Shown here: piece after piece, positions 51,151 through 60,712 of the stretch
Layout: each line of letters begins with the position of its first letter
Numbering within the stretch: the first letter of the stretch is position 1
The notes under the pieces: generated by a model
Databases searched by the model: none
The model's input: only the letters and a program-made list of their open reading frames with translations
Told to the model about the DNA's origin: nothing
Program-made: the position numbers and the translations under genes
NCBI RefSeq assembly: GCF_000335475.2
Contig: NZ_ANAH02000004.1
Span: 310,001 to 374,000, forward strand
Source of the DNA: Cystobacter fuscus DSM 2262
Lineage (GTDB): Bacteria; Myxococcota; Myxococcia; Myxococcales; Myxococcaceae
Reading direction: 5' to 3'
Length of the DNA stretch: 64,000 nt

Positions 51151-51750
51151 CTAGCGGCCCTGCTGGGAGAGCAGCTCCGCGGTCGTCTCGCCGAGCTGCT
51201 GGACGGGATTCTTGCTGGCCAGCTGCTGAATCTTGCCGAGCGCCTCGCCGAGGATGTCTCCGAGCATGCGGGCCGTCTCACGCAGGTCCGAGCCCCGGGG
51301 ACGCTCGAGCAGCTTCTTGAGCTTCTCGCAGGCCTCCAGGAGTGTCTTGCCGATCTCCGCCCGGTTGCTCCGCTGCTGGTCCATCAGCTTCTGGATGGAC
51401 TCGGAGAGCTTTTGCTGGAGGGCCTGGCCGTTCTGGCCCTTGAGCGCCTGGGTGAGCTTCTCGCCGAACTCCGTGTCGATGACATGGCCGAGCAGCTTGC
51501 CGAACTCGCCGCCACCGAGGGCCTCGCGGATCGCGCCACCATCCACCCCCGCCTGCTTCGCTCCGCCCGGAGGGGAGGACGCCGGGGCGTCAGACACCTC
51601 GGCGCCGTTGAACAGGGCCATCATCTTCTGGATGGCCTGCATCATGTCGCCCACCTGGGCGAGCAGCTGGTCCTTGTTGTCGGTGGCGGCGGACGCCGGG
51701 GTGGAGGGGGCGGAAGGGGGCGAACCGCCGGGGGTCGAGGACTCGGCCAT
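51151..51750 (-). CDS. Unknown helical protein of the leaderless cluster
   Basis: 199 residues from ATG 51750, preceded by AGGAAA. The N-terminus is Ser/Thr/Pro/Ala-rich (AESSTPGGSPPSAPSTPASA). The remainder forms helices: QLLAQVGDMMQAIQKMMALF, VIDTEFGEKLTQALKGQNGQ, ALQQKLSESIQKLMDQQRSN and TLLEACEKLKKLLERPRGSD. No signal peptide or family. Its position directly downstream of the sigma-54 activator gene makes it a candidate member of the same regulon. Confidence 0.55.
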   Translation of the reverse strand: MAESSTPGGSPPSAPSTPASAATDNKDQLLAQVGDMMQAIQKMMALFNGAEVSDAPASSPPGGAKQAGVDGGAIREALGGGEFGKLLGHVIDTEFGEKLTQALKGQNGQALQQKLSESIQKLMDQQRSNRAEIGKTLLEACEKLKKLLERPRGSDLRETARMLGDILGEALGKIQQLASKNPVQQLGETTAELLSQQGR

Positions 51751-51874
51751 GGGGGATTTCCTATCGATGGGAACGGGAAGCACTACCACCCGTGGGTGAT
51801 ATGCGACTTCCTATACCACAGCGTCCGCCAGGGATTGGAATGGCCTCCCGGGAGCGAGGGAGGCCCTGGGCGCG

Positions 51875-53260
<1,386 letters not shown>

Positions 53261-53295
53261 CCGGTCGAAACGGCTCCCCGTGCGCTGTCCGGTTC

Positions 53296-56055
53296 CTATC
53301 GGCGCACGGAGCGCCGGAGGGCCAGGGACTCCCGGGGAAGGGACTCGAGCCAGGAGTCCACCTCGGACGCACGGGAGGCGAGCCCCGCCTGGAGGAAGCG
53401 CTCGCGGGCCCGGGTCGCCTCGCGCCGCGCCTCGTCACGCGCCCCGGGCCCCGGCTCGCTCGCCCACAGGGCGCGCGCCAGGGCGTAGCCCGACTCGGCC
53501 AGCATGTCCGGGCTCACCGTGGGGAAGGTGACGGCCCGGCGCAGGGGCTCGATCGCCTCGCGCGTGCGGCCCAGCCGCATGAGGGCCTGGCCCACGCCGT
53601 CGTAGGAGTACTGGAGCTCCTCGTCGTCCGGAGCGAGGGCCTCGCGCTTGAGGGCGAGCGCCCGCTCGAAGGTGGCGAGCGACTCCTCGGCGCGTCCGAG
53701 CTTGAGCAGACACTGGCCCACCCCGTCCAGGGCGCTGGCCACCTGGGGGCTGTTCTCACCGAAGGCGGCGGTGTGCGCGACGACCACGGCGCGCGCGTGC
53801 TCCAGGGCCCGCTCCGGCTGTCCCATCTCGAGCAGCAGCCCGCCGAGCAGGCCATGGCGCCTGCCGGTGTCCGGGTGGAGGGGCCCCACGGCGGCCCGGG
53901 TCTGCTGGAGCGCCTCCTCCAGGAGCGCCACCGCGCGGGGCCGCTCGTTCATGTCCAGCAACACGCGGCCGAGCTGGAAGAGGGTGCGCGCGCGCTTGGG
54001 GTGGCCGGGGGGCAGCGCCTTTTCCTGGAGGGCGCGGGCCTTCTCCAGCAGGACGCGGGCCTCCGCGTAGTGCTCCTGGGTGATGGCCGAGTTGGCCCGG
54101 TTCGTCAGCAGGTCGGCCTCCAGGGCCGGATCCCCTCCCAGACGCCGCAGCGTGGCCTCGCCCAGGCCCGCCCAGCTGTCCGCCTGGGGGAAGTGCTTCT
54201 GCCCGCTCTCCACGAAGTTCAGCCGGTTGGCGATGGACACCTTGAGCCGGTCGGCCCGTCCCGACTCGGCGTCGAAGAAGGCCTGGGTGAGCAGCCGCTC
54301 GGACTCGGTGGCCGCGCCGAGGTTGGACTGGAGCGCGCCCAGGTCGTAGCGCAGCTCGGCGATGAGCGGCAGGTGGCCCGTGGCGAGCACGGGGGCCTCG
54401 AGCGAGAAGCCCTTCTCCAGGGCGGGCCGGTAGCGCCCCGCGTCGAGCATCGCCTTCACCCCGGCGAGCTCCCCACCGAGCCGGGCGATCTCCGCGCGGC
54501 GCGTGGGGTCCACCGGCAGGCGCTGCTGCGCGGCGAGCGACTCCACGTCCGCGCACTCGCCGAGCGCGGGCAGCGCGTACACCGTGTCCAGCGAGCGATC
54601 CACGAGCTTGGCGTCCGCGTCGGCCAGCACGCCCACCACCGCGCGCATGTCCTGGAGCCGCCGGTCCAGACACACCACGCGCTGGGACAACAGCTCCTCG
54701 GTCTGCACCTCGCGCACGCGCGTGGCCTCGCACGCCTCGGTGCTCTGCCGCTTCCAGTCCGCCGCGTACTGCTCCAGCACCCGGGTGACGCGCGCGGCCA
54801 TCTCCCCCGCGCCGGGCCGTCCGGTGGCCTGGAAGGCCTTGTCCAGCGTGGCGCCCGAGCCCGGCCCCCACACCTCGGCCATGAGCGCGTCGGCGCCCGT
54901 GCACACCTGGGACTGGTGGTACACCGCCCCGCCCACCACCGAGAGCCCCACGCCCGCCACGCACGCCGCCGCCGCCCAGCGCTGGCGCTGCACGCGCCGC
55001 CGCTCCTGCGACAGCGCCTCCAGCAGCTCGCGCATCGAGGCGAAGCGCTCCTGGGGCTCCAGCGACATGCCGCGCATGAGCGCCTGGCGCACCCACGCGG
55101 GCACCTTGGAGTCGCGCGGCGGCTCCTGGATGAGGTCCACCTCCGGGCCGCGCTTGGGCGCGGGCACCGGCGCGACGTCCAGCGTCTGGGTACGCGCCGG
55201 GACGAGCTGCTCCTTGCGCCGCGAGGTGACGAAGGCCCGCATGCGCGAGGACTCGAAGGCGCGCTTGCGGTAGAGGCCCCAGTAGAGCGCCACGCAGAAG
55301 CTGAACTGGTCCGAGCGCGCGTCGATGTCGCCCCCCCGGTACTGCTCGGGGGACATGTAGTTGGGCGTGCCCATCACCACGCCCGAGCGGGTGAGGGTGG
55401 TCTCCAGCATGCGGCGCTCGGGGGGCACCAGGCCCTCGGCCTGCTCGGGCAGGGGCTCCTCGGGGACGAGGGCCTCGCCCACCTTGCGCGCCAGGCCGAA
55501 GTCGGTGACGTAGACGCGGCCGCCGCGGCCGAGCAGCACGTTGGCGGGCTTGAAGTCGCGGTGCACCAGCCCCGCCTCGTGCGCCGCGAGCAGGCCCCGG
55601 CCCGCCGCCAGGAAGAGCTCGAGCACCTCGCGCCAGGGCCGCTCCTTCTCCAACCACGAGCTGAGCGTGCCCTCCTCCGCCATCTCCATGGCGAGGAACA
55701 CGTGCTCGCCCCACATGCCCACGTCGTGGATGGGGACGACGTTCGGGTGGGTCACCCGGGCCATGGCCTGCGCCTCGCGCAACAGCCGCGCGCGCGCCGC
55801 ATCCGCGTCCAGCGGGCCGTCCGCCTGCAACAGCTTGAGGGCCACCTTGCGGTCCAGGTCCGGATCGTACGCCGAGTACACGACGCCCATGCCGCCCTGT
55901 CCCAACTGCTTGAGCAGCACGTAGCGCCCCACCTGGGCCACCGGCAGAGCGTCCTCCACCTGGGTATTGCGGTTGGAGCGGCCCGTGTCCGGCGCGGGCT
56001 GCTCGCGCGAGTTCTTGCTCCGGAACCGGCTACTCCTGGTTTTACCGTCACCCAT
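53296..56055 (-). CDS. Ser/Thr protein kinase with C-terminal TPR region
   Basis: 919 residues from ATG 56055. Kinase motifs: Gly loop LGQGGMGVVYSAY (51-63), Lys74, HRDFKPANVLL (165-175) and DFG at 185-187, then GTPNYMSPEQ. One TM helix (AAAACVAGVGLSVVGGAVYH) follows. The rest is TPR-like: AAIDALGQ-type helices such as LARLGGELAGVKAMLDAGRY, ARVLLEKARALQEKALPPGH and ALEHARAVVVAHTAAFG. It is a membrane-anchored kinase with an outward or cytoplasmic sensor. It lies just upstream of the FHA activator. Confidence 0.9.
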   Translation of the reverse strand: MGDGKTRSSRFRSKNSREQPAPDTGRSNRNTQVEDALPVAQVGRYVLLKQLGQGGMGVVYSAYDPDLDRKVALKLLQADGPLDADAARARLLREAQAMARVTHPNVVPIHDVGMWGEHVFLAMEMAEEGTLSSWLEKERPWREVLELFLAAGRGLLAAHEAGLVHRDFKPANVLLGRGGRVYVTDFGLARKVGEALVPEEPLPEQAEGLVPPERRMLETTLTRSGVVMGTPNYMSPEQYRGGDIDARSDQFSFCVALYWGLYRKRAFESSRMRAFVTSRRKEQLVPARTQTLDVAPVPAPKRGPEVDLIQEPPRDSKVPAWVRQALMRGMSLEPQERFASMRELLEALSQERRRVQRQRWAAAACVAGVGLSVVGGAVYHQSQVCTGADALMAEVWGPGSGATLDKAFQATGRPGAGEMAARVTRVLEQYAADWKRQSTEACEATRVREVQTEELLSQRVVCLDRRLQDMRAVVGVLADADAKLVDRSLDTVYALPALGECADVESLAAQQRLPVDPTRRAEIARLGGELAGVKAMLDAGRYRPALEKGFSLEAPVLATGHLPLIAELRYDLGALQSNLGAATESERLLTQAFFDAESGRADRLKVSIANRLNFVESGQKHFPQADSWAGLGEATLRRLGGDPALEADLLTNRANSAITQEHYAEARVLLEKARALQEKALPPGHPKRARTLFQLGRVLLDMNERPRAVALLEEALQQTRAAVGPLHPDTGRRHGLLGGLLLEMGQPERALEHARAVVVAHTAAFGENSPQVASALDGVGQCLLKLGRAEESLATFERALALKREALAPDDEELQYSYDGVGQALMRLGRTREAIEPLRRAVTFPTVSPDMLAESGYALARALWASEPGPGARDEARREATRARERFLQAGLASRASEVDSWLESLPRESLALRRSVRR

Positions 56056-56200
56056 GGCTGTCGAGGATTCCACCTCGGCTCCGGTCTTGTAAAGGGTGCC
56101 CCCCCCTTCCCCCTCCCGGGTCGTGCCCGAGTGCACGCTTCCACCTCGACGGGGACCAGGGAGCGCCGCCCCCTCCGCCGTGAGAAAATGAGAAACACAC

Positions 56201-56251
56201 GAGTGCTGAGAGTCTTTTGAAGTGGCCCGCCGTTGAGTGCTGAGAGTCTTT
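56201..56251. repeat. Direct repeat upstream of the kinase gene
   Basis: GAGTGCTGAGAGTCTT occurs at 56201-56216 and again at 56235-56250, 34 bases apart in the same direction. They lie ~145-200 bases ahead of ATG 56055, so they could be operator sites for the kinase gene. Confidence 0.5.
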
Positions 56252-56288
56252 CCAGGCCGGGCACGGCGGGCAGAATCGCAGACACACC

Positions 56289-58292
56289 TCAGGCGGCCGG
56301 CCCCGGGGCCTCGCCCACCGGCAGCACCACGGTGAAGGTGGTGCCCTGCCCGGGCTCGCTCTCCACGGAGATGGAGCCCCCGTGGGCCCGCACCACCTCG
56401 CGGGTGAGGTAGAGGCCGAGCCCCAGCCCCCCGAAGTGCTGCTCCGGCACCCCCCGGCTGAACCGGTCGAAGATGTGCTCCTGCTCGCTCTTGGACATGC
56501 CCATGCCCCGGTCGCGCACCACCAGGAGCACCGAGCCCTCCCGCGGCGCCACGTACACGTCGATGGGGCGGCCCTCGCCGAACTTCAGCGCGTTCTGCAC
56601 CAGGCCCATCACCACCAGCTCCAGCCGGCGCGGATCCCACTCGCCCTCCACCGGGCTGCACAGCTCGCGCACCACCTCGGAGCCGCTGTCGGAGATCTGC
56701 CGCTGCACCCCCTCGAGCACGCCCTCCACCAGCTTGCACAGGTCCATGCGCTTGCGCCGCAGCACCAGCGCGTTGCCGGCGATGAGGTGGGACACGTCCA
56801 GCAACTGGTCCACCAGCAGCCCGAGCCGCCGCGTCTGCCACTCGGCGACGGCGATCTCCCCGAGCAGCACCTCCGGCTCCAGGGGGGCCGCGCTCCGGCC
56901 GCGGCGCAACAGGCTCTGCAGCCGCAACTGGAGGGGCAACAGGGGCGTGCGCAGCTCGTGCCCGGCCACCGAGAGGAACGTCTCCCTCAGCCGCAGGGCC
57001 TGCTCCGCCTGGCGGTAGAGCCGCGCGTTGTCGATGGCGATGGCGGCGCGCCGCGCCAGCTCCTCGGCCAGCGCGAGCTCGGCGGGCCCGTAGCGCTCCG
57101 GCTCGGCCGCGGCGAGCGTGATGGCGCCCAGCGCCTGCCCCCGGCTCATCAGCGGCACCGCCAGCACGCTGCCCAGGCCCAGCTCCTCCACGAGCTGCAC
57201 GTGCGCCTCGTCGACGCACTGGGCGCGCATCGTGGCGCGGGTGACGCGCGACTCCAACACCCACGTGCCGGTGCGCGTGGCCACGGCCGCCGGGACCCTC
57301 GAGTCCGTGCTGGGAGGATAGCGCCGCTGGAGCTCGTCCAAGAGCGGCGCCTTGCCCGCGTCCACGTGCGCCCCGCCCACCCGGCGCAGCACCCCGTCCT
57401 CCCGCAGATCGATGAGGCACCAGTCGGCCAGGGGGCCCACGCACACGGAGGCGATGCGCGGCAGCACCTTCTCCAGATCCAACGACTCCACGAGCACCCC
57501 GCCGGCCCGGGCGAGGAAGGCGGAGGCCGCCTCGGAGCGCTGGCGCTCCCCGAGCTCCTTGCGCAAGGACTCGCGCATGTCGTTGATGGCGGTGCTCACC
57601 TCGTCCAGCTCGTCCTGGCGCACCCGGTGCGTGCCCGTGCGCCGCAGCACCAGGGGCGCCTCCAGGTGCTCGGTGTCCAGGCCACGCGTGTAGGCCGCCA
57701 TGGTGGCCAGGTGCTGCGTCACCAGGCGCTGGATGAGGAAGAAGGCGAAGAGGCCGAAGAGGAACGTCTTGCCCGCCTCCGTCACGAGGATGACGAGCAC
57801 CCGGCTGCTCAGCTCGGCGCGGGCGTGCGCCAGGTTGGCGCCCACCCGGAGCGTCCCGAGCAGGCGCGGGCCGTGGTACAGCGGGAAGTCGCGGGTGAAC
57901 TCCCGGGGCGCGCCGCCACCGGCCACGTAGTGGGTGCCCAGCTCGCTGTCCACCTCCGCGGACACGATGTCGGGCAGCGTGGTGATGCCCTCGAGCTGGG
58001 TGCGCAGGAGCGTCTCGTCGAGCGTCCAGAGGCTCTCGGCGAGGCCCTGTGCGTAGCTGGAGCGGATCTGCGTGAAGCGCTCCTCGAGCTGCCGCACCTC
58101 CCGCTGGTAGTCGGTGCCGAGCTGCACCAGCGTGCCCAACAGGCTGACGGCGGTGCTGAAGAGCAGGATGTAGAGCAGCAGCCGTCGTCCGAGCCGGTTG
58201 CCGGAGCGCAGCCAGCGCGAGCCCCAGGCCATCCCCGGCTCGCGCGCCTGGGCTCCAGAGGTGACCGGCGCGTGCGACTCAGGGGTTGCCAT
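56289..58292 (-). CDS. Membrane-bound sensor histidine kinase with GAF domain
   Basis: 667 residues from ATG 58292; the ATG at 58310 is the next option. Two TM helices (LLLYILLFSTAVSLLGTLVQ and VLVILVTEAGKTFLFGLFAF) flank a periplasmic loop of ~130 residues. A HAMP-like linker and a GAF domain follow (LPRIASVCVGPLADWCLIDL). The phospho-acceptor is VAGHELRTPLLPLQLRLQ. The HATPase has VMGLVQNALKFGEG, DRGMGMSKSEQEHIFDRF and GGLGLGLYLTREV. The gene overlaps the upstream binding-protein gene by 14 bases. No response regulator is adjacent. Confidence 0.95.
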   Translation of the reverse strand: MATPESHAPVTSGAQAREPGMAWGSRWLRSGNRLGRRLLLYILLFSTAVSLLGTLVQLGTDYQREVRQLEERFTQIRSSYAQGLAESLWTLDETLLRTQLEGITTLPDIVSAEVDSELGTHYVAGGGAPREFTRDFPLYHGPRLLGTLRVGANLAHARAELSSRVLVILVTEAGKTFLFGLFAFFLIQRLVTQHLATMAAYTRGLDTEHLEAPLVLRRTGTHRVRQDELDEVSTAINDMRESLRKELGERQRSEAASAFLARAGGVLVESLDLEKVLPRIASVCVGPLADWCLIDLREDGVLRRVGGAHVDAGKAPLLDELQRRYPPSTDSRVPAAVATRTGTWVLESRVTRATMRAQCVDEAHVQLVEELGLGSVLAVPLMSRGQALGAITLAAAEPERYGPAELALAEELARRAAIAIDNARLYRQAEQALRLRETFLSVAGHELRTPLLPLQLRLQSLLRRGRSAAPLEPEVLLGEIAVAEWQTRRLGLLVDQLLDVSHLIAGNALVLRRKRMDLCKLVEGVLEGVQRQISDSGSEVVRELCSPVEGEWDPRRLELVVMGLVQNALKFGEGRPIDVYVAPREGSVLLVVRDRGMGMSKSEQEHIFDRFSRGVPEQHFGGLGLGLYLTREVVRAHGGSISVESEPGQGTTFTVVLPVGEAPGPAA

Positions 58293-59469
58293 TCGGGTCC
58301 ATGCGGCCATGCCGCTGCGCGAACAATGCCTGGAGGGAGAAAGCGTAGTGCTTCAGGCGCGGGTTGGCCGCCTTGGAGAAGGCCCGGAAGTCGAAAGCCT
58401 CCCAATCCGGCCGGGCGAGCACCTCCAGGTAGCCCGCGGCACTGGGGCGCGTGGCGGGCAGCAACGCCGTGCGCCAGTCGAGCCGCTCGGAGGCGAAGTC
58501 GCGCCCCCGGTGGTGATCGTACAGGAGCACCAGCGCCCAGGCCCCCTCCAGGAAGTGTCCCCCGAGGCTCGTCACCAGCTTGCCCTCGCGCACGGCCTCG
58601 AGCGCCTCGGGCGTCCAGTCGATGCCCCCCACCAGCACGTCCTCGCCCGGGCGGCGGCCCGCTTCCTCCAGGGCCTGCACGGCCCCCAGTGCCAGGTCAT
58701 CGTTGGCGGCCCAGACGGCCTGGAGCTCCGGGTAGCGGCGCAGCAGGAGGAACGTCTTGCGCCGGGACTCCTCCCGCCGCCAGGCGGCGGTGACGCCCTG
58801 GAGCAGCTCGACGTCCTCCACTCCGGACACGGCCTGGCGCAGGCCCAGGCGGCGCTGTTTCGCGGAGGTGTCTCCCAACTGGCCCTCGATGGCGATGAGC
58901 CGCACCGGCCCCTCCCTCGGCCCCTCTGGAGAGGAGCGCCCGCGCGCATGGGCCGCGTCGACCAGCATCCGCACCAGCCGCTCACCGGCCCCCACGTCGT
59001 CCGGCACCATCTGGCCGATCCACCGCGCGAAGTGCTCGCGCGGCCCCCCGAAGCGCGCCCGCTCCTCGAGCGCCAGCCCGGAGTTGACGACGAACACCGG
59101 CACCTGGGCCTGCTCGGCCACCTCGAGGACGCGGGCGCCGATGTCGCGGTGGATGGAGATGATGAGGTAGTCGGGCTTGCCGGGCCCGCGCACCGCCTGG
59201 CGCGCCTGCTCGAGGATTTCCCCCGGCCAGTGAGCCACTTCGATGTGGATGAGCTCGATGTCCAGGTCATGGGCGGCGGCGTTCATGGCGCCCCGGAACT
59301 GGCGCTGGAAGGCGCTGCCGGTCGCCAGCGCATCGAGGAAGACCACGCGCATGCGCGCGGGAGCGGCGGGCTCGGGGGGCGCCGCCCCCAGGAGCAGCAG
59401 CGAGGAAAGCCACAAGGGGAGCAGCAGGGGCGCGAGCAGGACACCGAGCCGCCACCGGAGCGTGGTCAT
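58279..59469 (-). CDS. Periplasmic sugar-binding-like protein
   Basis: 396 residues from ATG 59469, ten bases after GGGGGAG. A leader with a hydrophobic core (LLAPLLLPLWLSSLLLLGAA) gives Sec export. The rest matches LacI/ribose-binding type periplasmic proteins: MRVVFLDALATGSAFQRQFR, AHDLDIELIHIEVAHWPGEI, DYLIISIHRDIGARVLEVAE, VWAANDDLALGAVQALEEAG and LVGGIDWTPEALEAVREGKL. No ABC permease or ATPase gene is adjacent; instead it overlaps the sensor kinase gene, so it probably serves as a ligand receptor for that kinase. Confidence 0.85.
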   Translation of the reverse strand: MTTLRWRLGVLLAPLLLPLWLSSLLLLGAAPPEPAAPARMRVVFLDALATGSAFQRQFRGAMNAAAHDLDIELIHIEVAHWPGEILEQARQAVRGPGKPDYLIISIHRDIGARVLEVAEQAQVPVFVVNSGLALEERARFGGPREHFARWIGQMVPDDVGAGERLVRMLVDAAHARGRSSPEGPREGPVRLIAIEGQLGDTSAKQRRLGLRQAVSGVEDVELLQGVTAAWRREESRRKTFLLLRRYPELQAVWAANDDLALGAVQALEEAGRRPGEDVLVGGIDWTPEALEAVREGKLVTSLGGHFLEGAWALVLLYDHHRGRDFASERLDWRTALLPATRPSAAGYLEVLARPDWEAFDFRAFSKAANPRLKHYAFSLQALFAQRHGRMDPNGNP

Positions 59470-59761
59470 GGGCAAGCAGCTCCCCCCTTTTTCCGCGTGC
59501 GCCCGGGAAGACACCAGGACGAGAAGGCGGGAGCGTAGCGTCGGCGGGAACCGGCAGGAACTGGCCTCGTCGCCCAACGCTCACCCGTCAGCGTCAGCGG
59601 CGTCAGCGTGTCCTATCCCACATTTCAGGCCCCCAGCTCGGCTGCCTGCCTGGTCATGGAGAGAGCAAACTTCGAGCCCTACTGGAAACAATCCCCGAAA
59701 CGTTGCGATACTAGGGAGAAGCTGAACCCGCGCATTTCCCGCCCCCGGGAGGTCCCCCCCC

Positions 59762-60691
59762 ATGAGCCTGACGATTCCCCCGAACCCCGTCACCCTCCCA
59801 CGAGTCACCAAGAGCGCCGCCCCCGAGCCCGAGACCCAGGCTCCGCCTCCGCCTCCGCCCAAGCTGACCAAGGATCTCGAGACGGTCAAGGACGACTACC
59901 AGCAGGCGCTCGAGAACCAGAAGCAGTGGCTGATCAAGTACGGCGCGCCCAAGGAGCAGATCGAGGCCCTGGACAAGGCGATCGAACAGCACCAGGAGTC
60001 GGTGCTGGATCTGAACAACGCGCGCAACTCGCAGAACAACGTGGTGGCGCTGGAGCAGAAGGACGGGGGCGGGTGGAACAGCGAGGCGCCGGTGCTGCAG
60101 CAGGAGGGCAACAGCGACTGCGGCGAGACGGTGGCCGCCATGTTCAAGGGGGCCAAGGACGGCCGTGAGAGCGTGGAAGGCGAGCGGGGCCAGGGCGTCA
60201 TCAACGACTTCAAGACGCGCTTCTCCAAGGGGGATGGCACCACGCCCGCGGAGATGGCCGACATGCTCACCTCCGAGGGGCTCGAGGTGAAGAAGAGCAC
60301 CAAGGGCCTGGAGCGCAACGTCATGGACGAGGCGCTGCGCAACGGCGACAAGGCCGCGGTGATGCTGGACTCGAAGATCTCCGGCAGCCCCGACGACGTG
60401 TCGGGCAGCCCGCACTGGGTGCTCATCGACGGCATGGACAACCAGGGCCGCTACCTGGTGAAGGATCCCTCCAACGGCTCCAGCTACTACGCCAAGCCCG
60501 AGGACCTCTCCAACGCCATCAACACCAGCCAGAGCAAGAGCAACTCGGGCGGCGTGCTCATCGTGGGCAACCCGGACGTCCCCACGGATCTGGCCGGCAA
60601 GAACCGGGAAACCGCCGGGACGCTCGGCGACAAGCCCGGCACGGGGTGGGGCTGGAAGAAGAACTCGCAGGAGAGCTCGGACGGAGGGTAG
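59762..60691 (+). CDS. C39-like cysteine peptidase, leaderless
   Basis: 309 residues from ATG 59762. The catalytic Cys is in QQEGNSDCGETVAAMF and the His partner in SGSPHWVLIDGMD, with KDPSNGSSY afterwards, consistent with a C39 fold. The N-terminus has no signal (MSLTIPPNPVTLPRVTKSAA) and is Pro/Ser-rich, like other cluster members. A coiled coil (DLETVKDDYQQALENQKQWL) comes before the peptidase domain. It may be a secreted toxin or protease. Confidence 0.65.
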   Translation: MSLTIPPNPVTLPRVTKSAAPEPETQAPPPPPPKLTKDLETVKDDYQQALENQKQWLIKYGAPKEQIEALDKAIEQHQESVLDLNNARNSQNNVVALEQKDGGGWNSEAPVLQQEGNSDCGETVAAMFKGAKDGRESVEGERGQGVINDFKTRFSKGDGTTPAEMADMLTSEGLEVKKSTKGLERNVMDEALRNGDKAAVMLDSKISGSPDDVSGSPHWVLIDGMDNQGRYLVKDPSNGSSYYAKPEDLSNAINTSQSKSNSGGVLIVGNPDVPTDLAGKNRETAGTLGDKPGTGWGWKKNSQESSDGG

Positions 60692-60708
60692 GCCCGGCGG
60701 GCGGGCCT
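60690..60708. terminator. Short bidirectional hairpin
   Basis: AGGCCC pairs with GGGCCT over a seven-base loop, between convergent genes. Weak stem. Confidence 0.4.
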
Positions 60709-60712
60709 CGCC

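Noticed and set aside
51770-51860. Sigma-54 promoter for the 51151 gene
   Set aside because: TGG/GC pairs exist but spacing is wrong by one base and no boxes are nearby.
59600-59761. Sigma-54 promoter for the C39 peptidase gene
   Set aside because: GG and GC elements are 11 bases apart and no TGACxxxxGTCA boxes were found.
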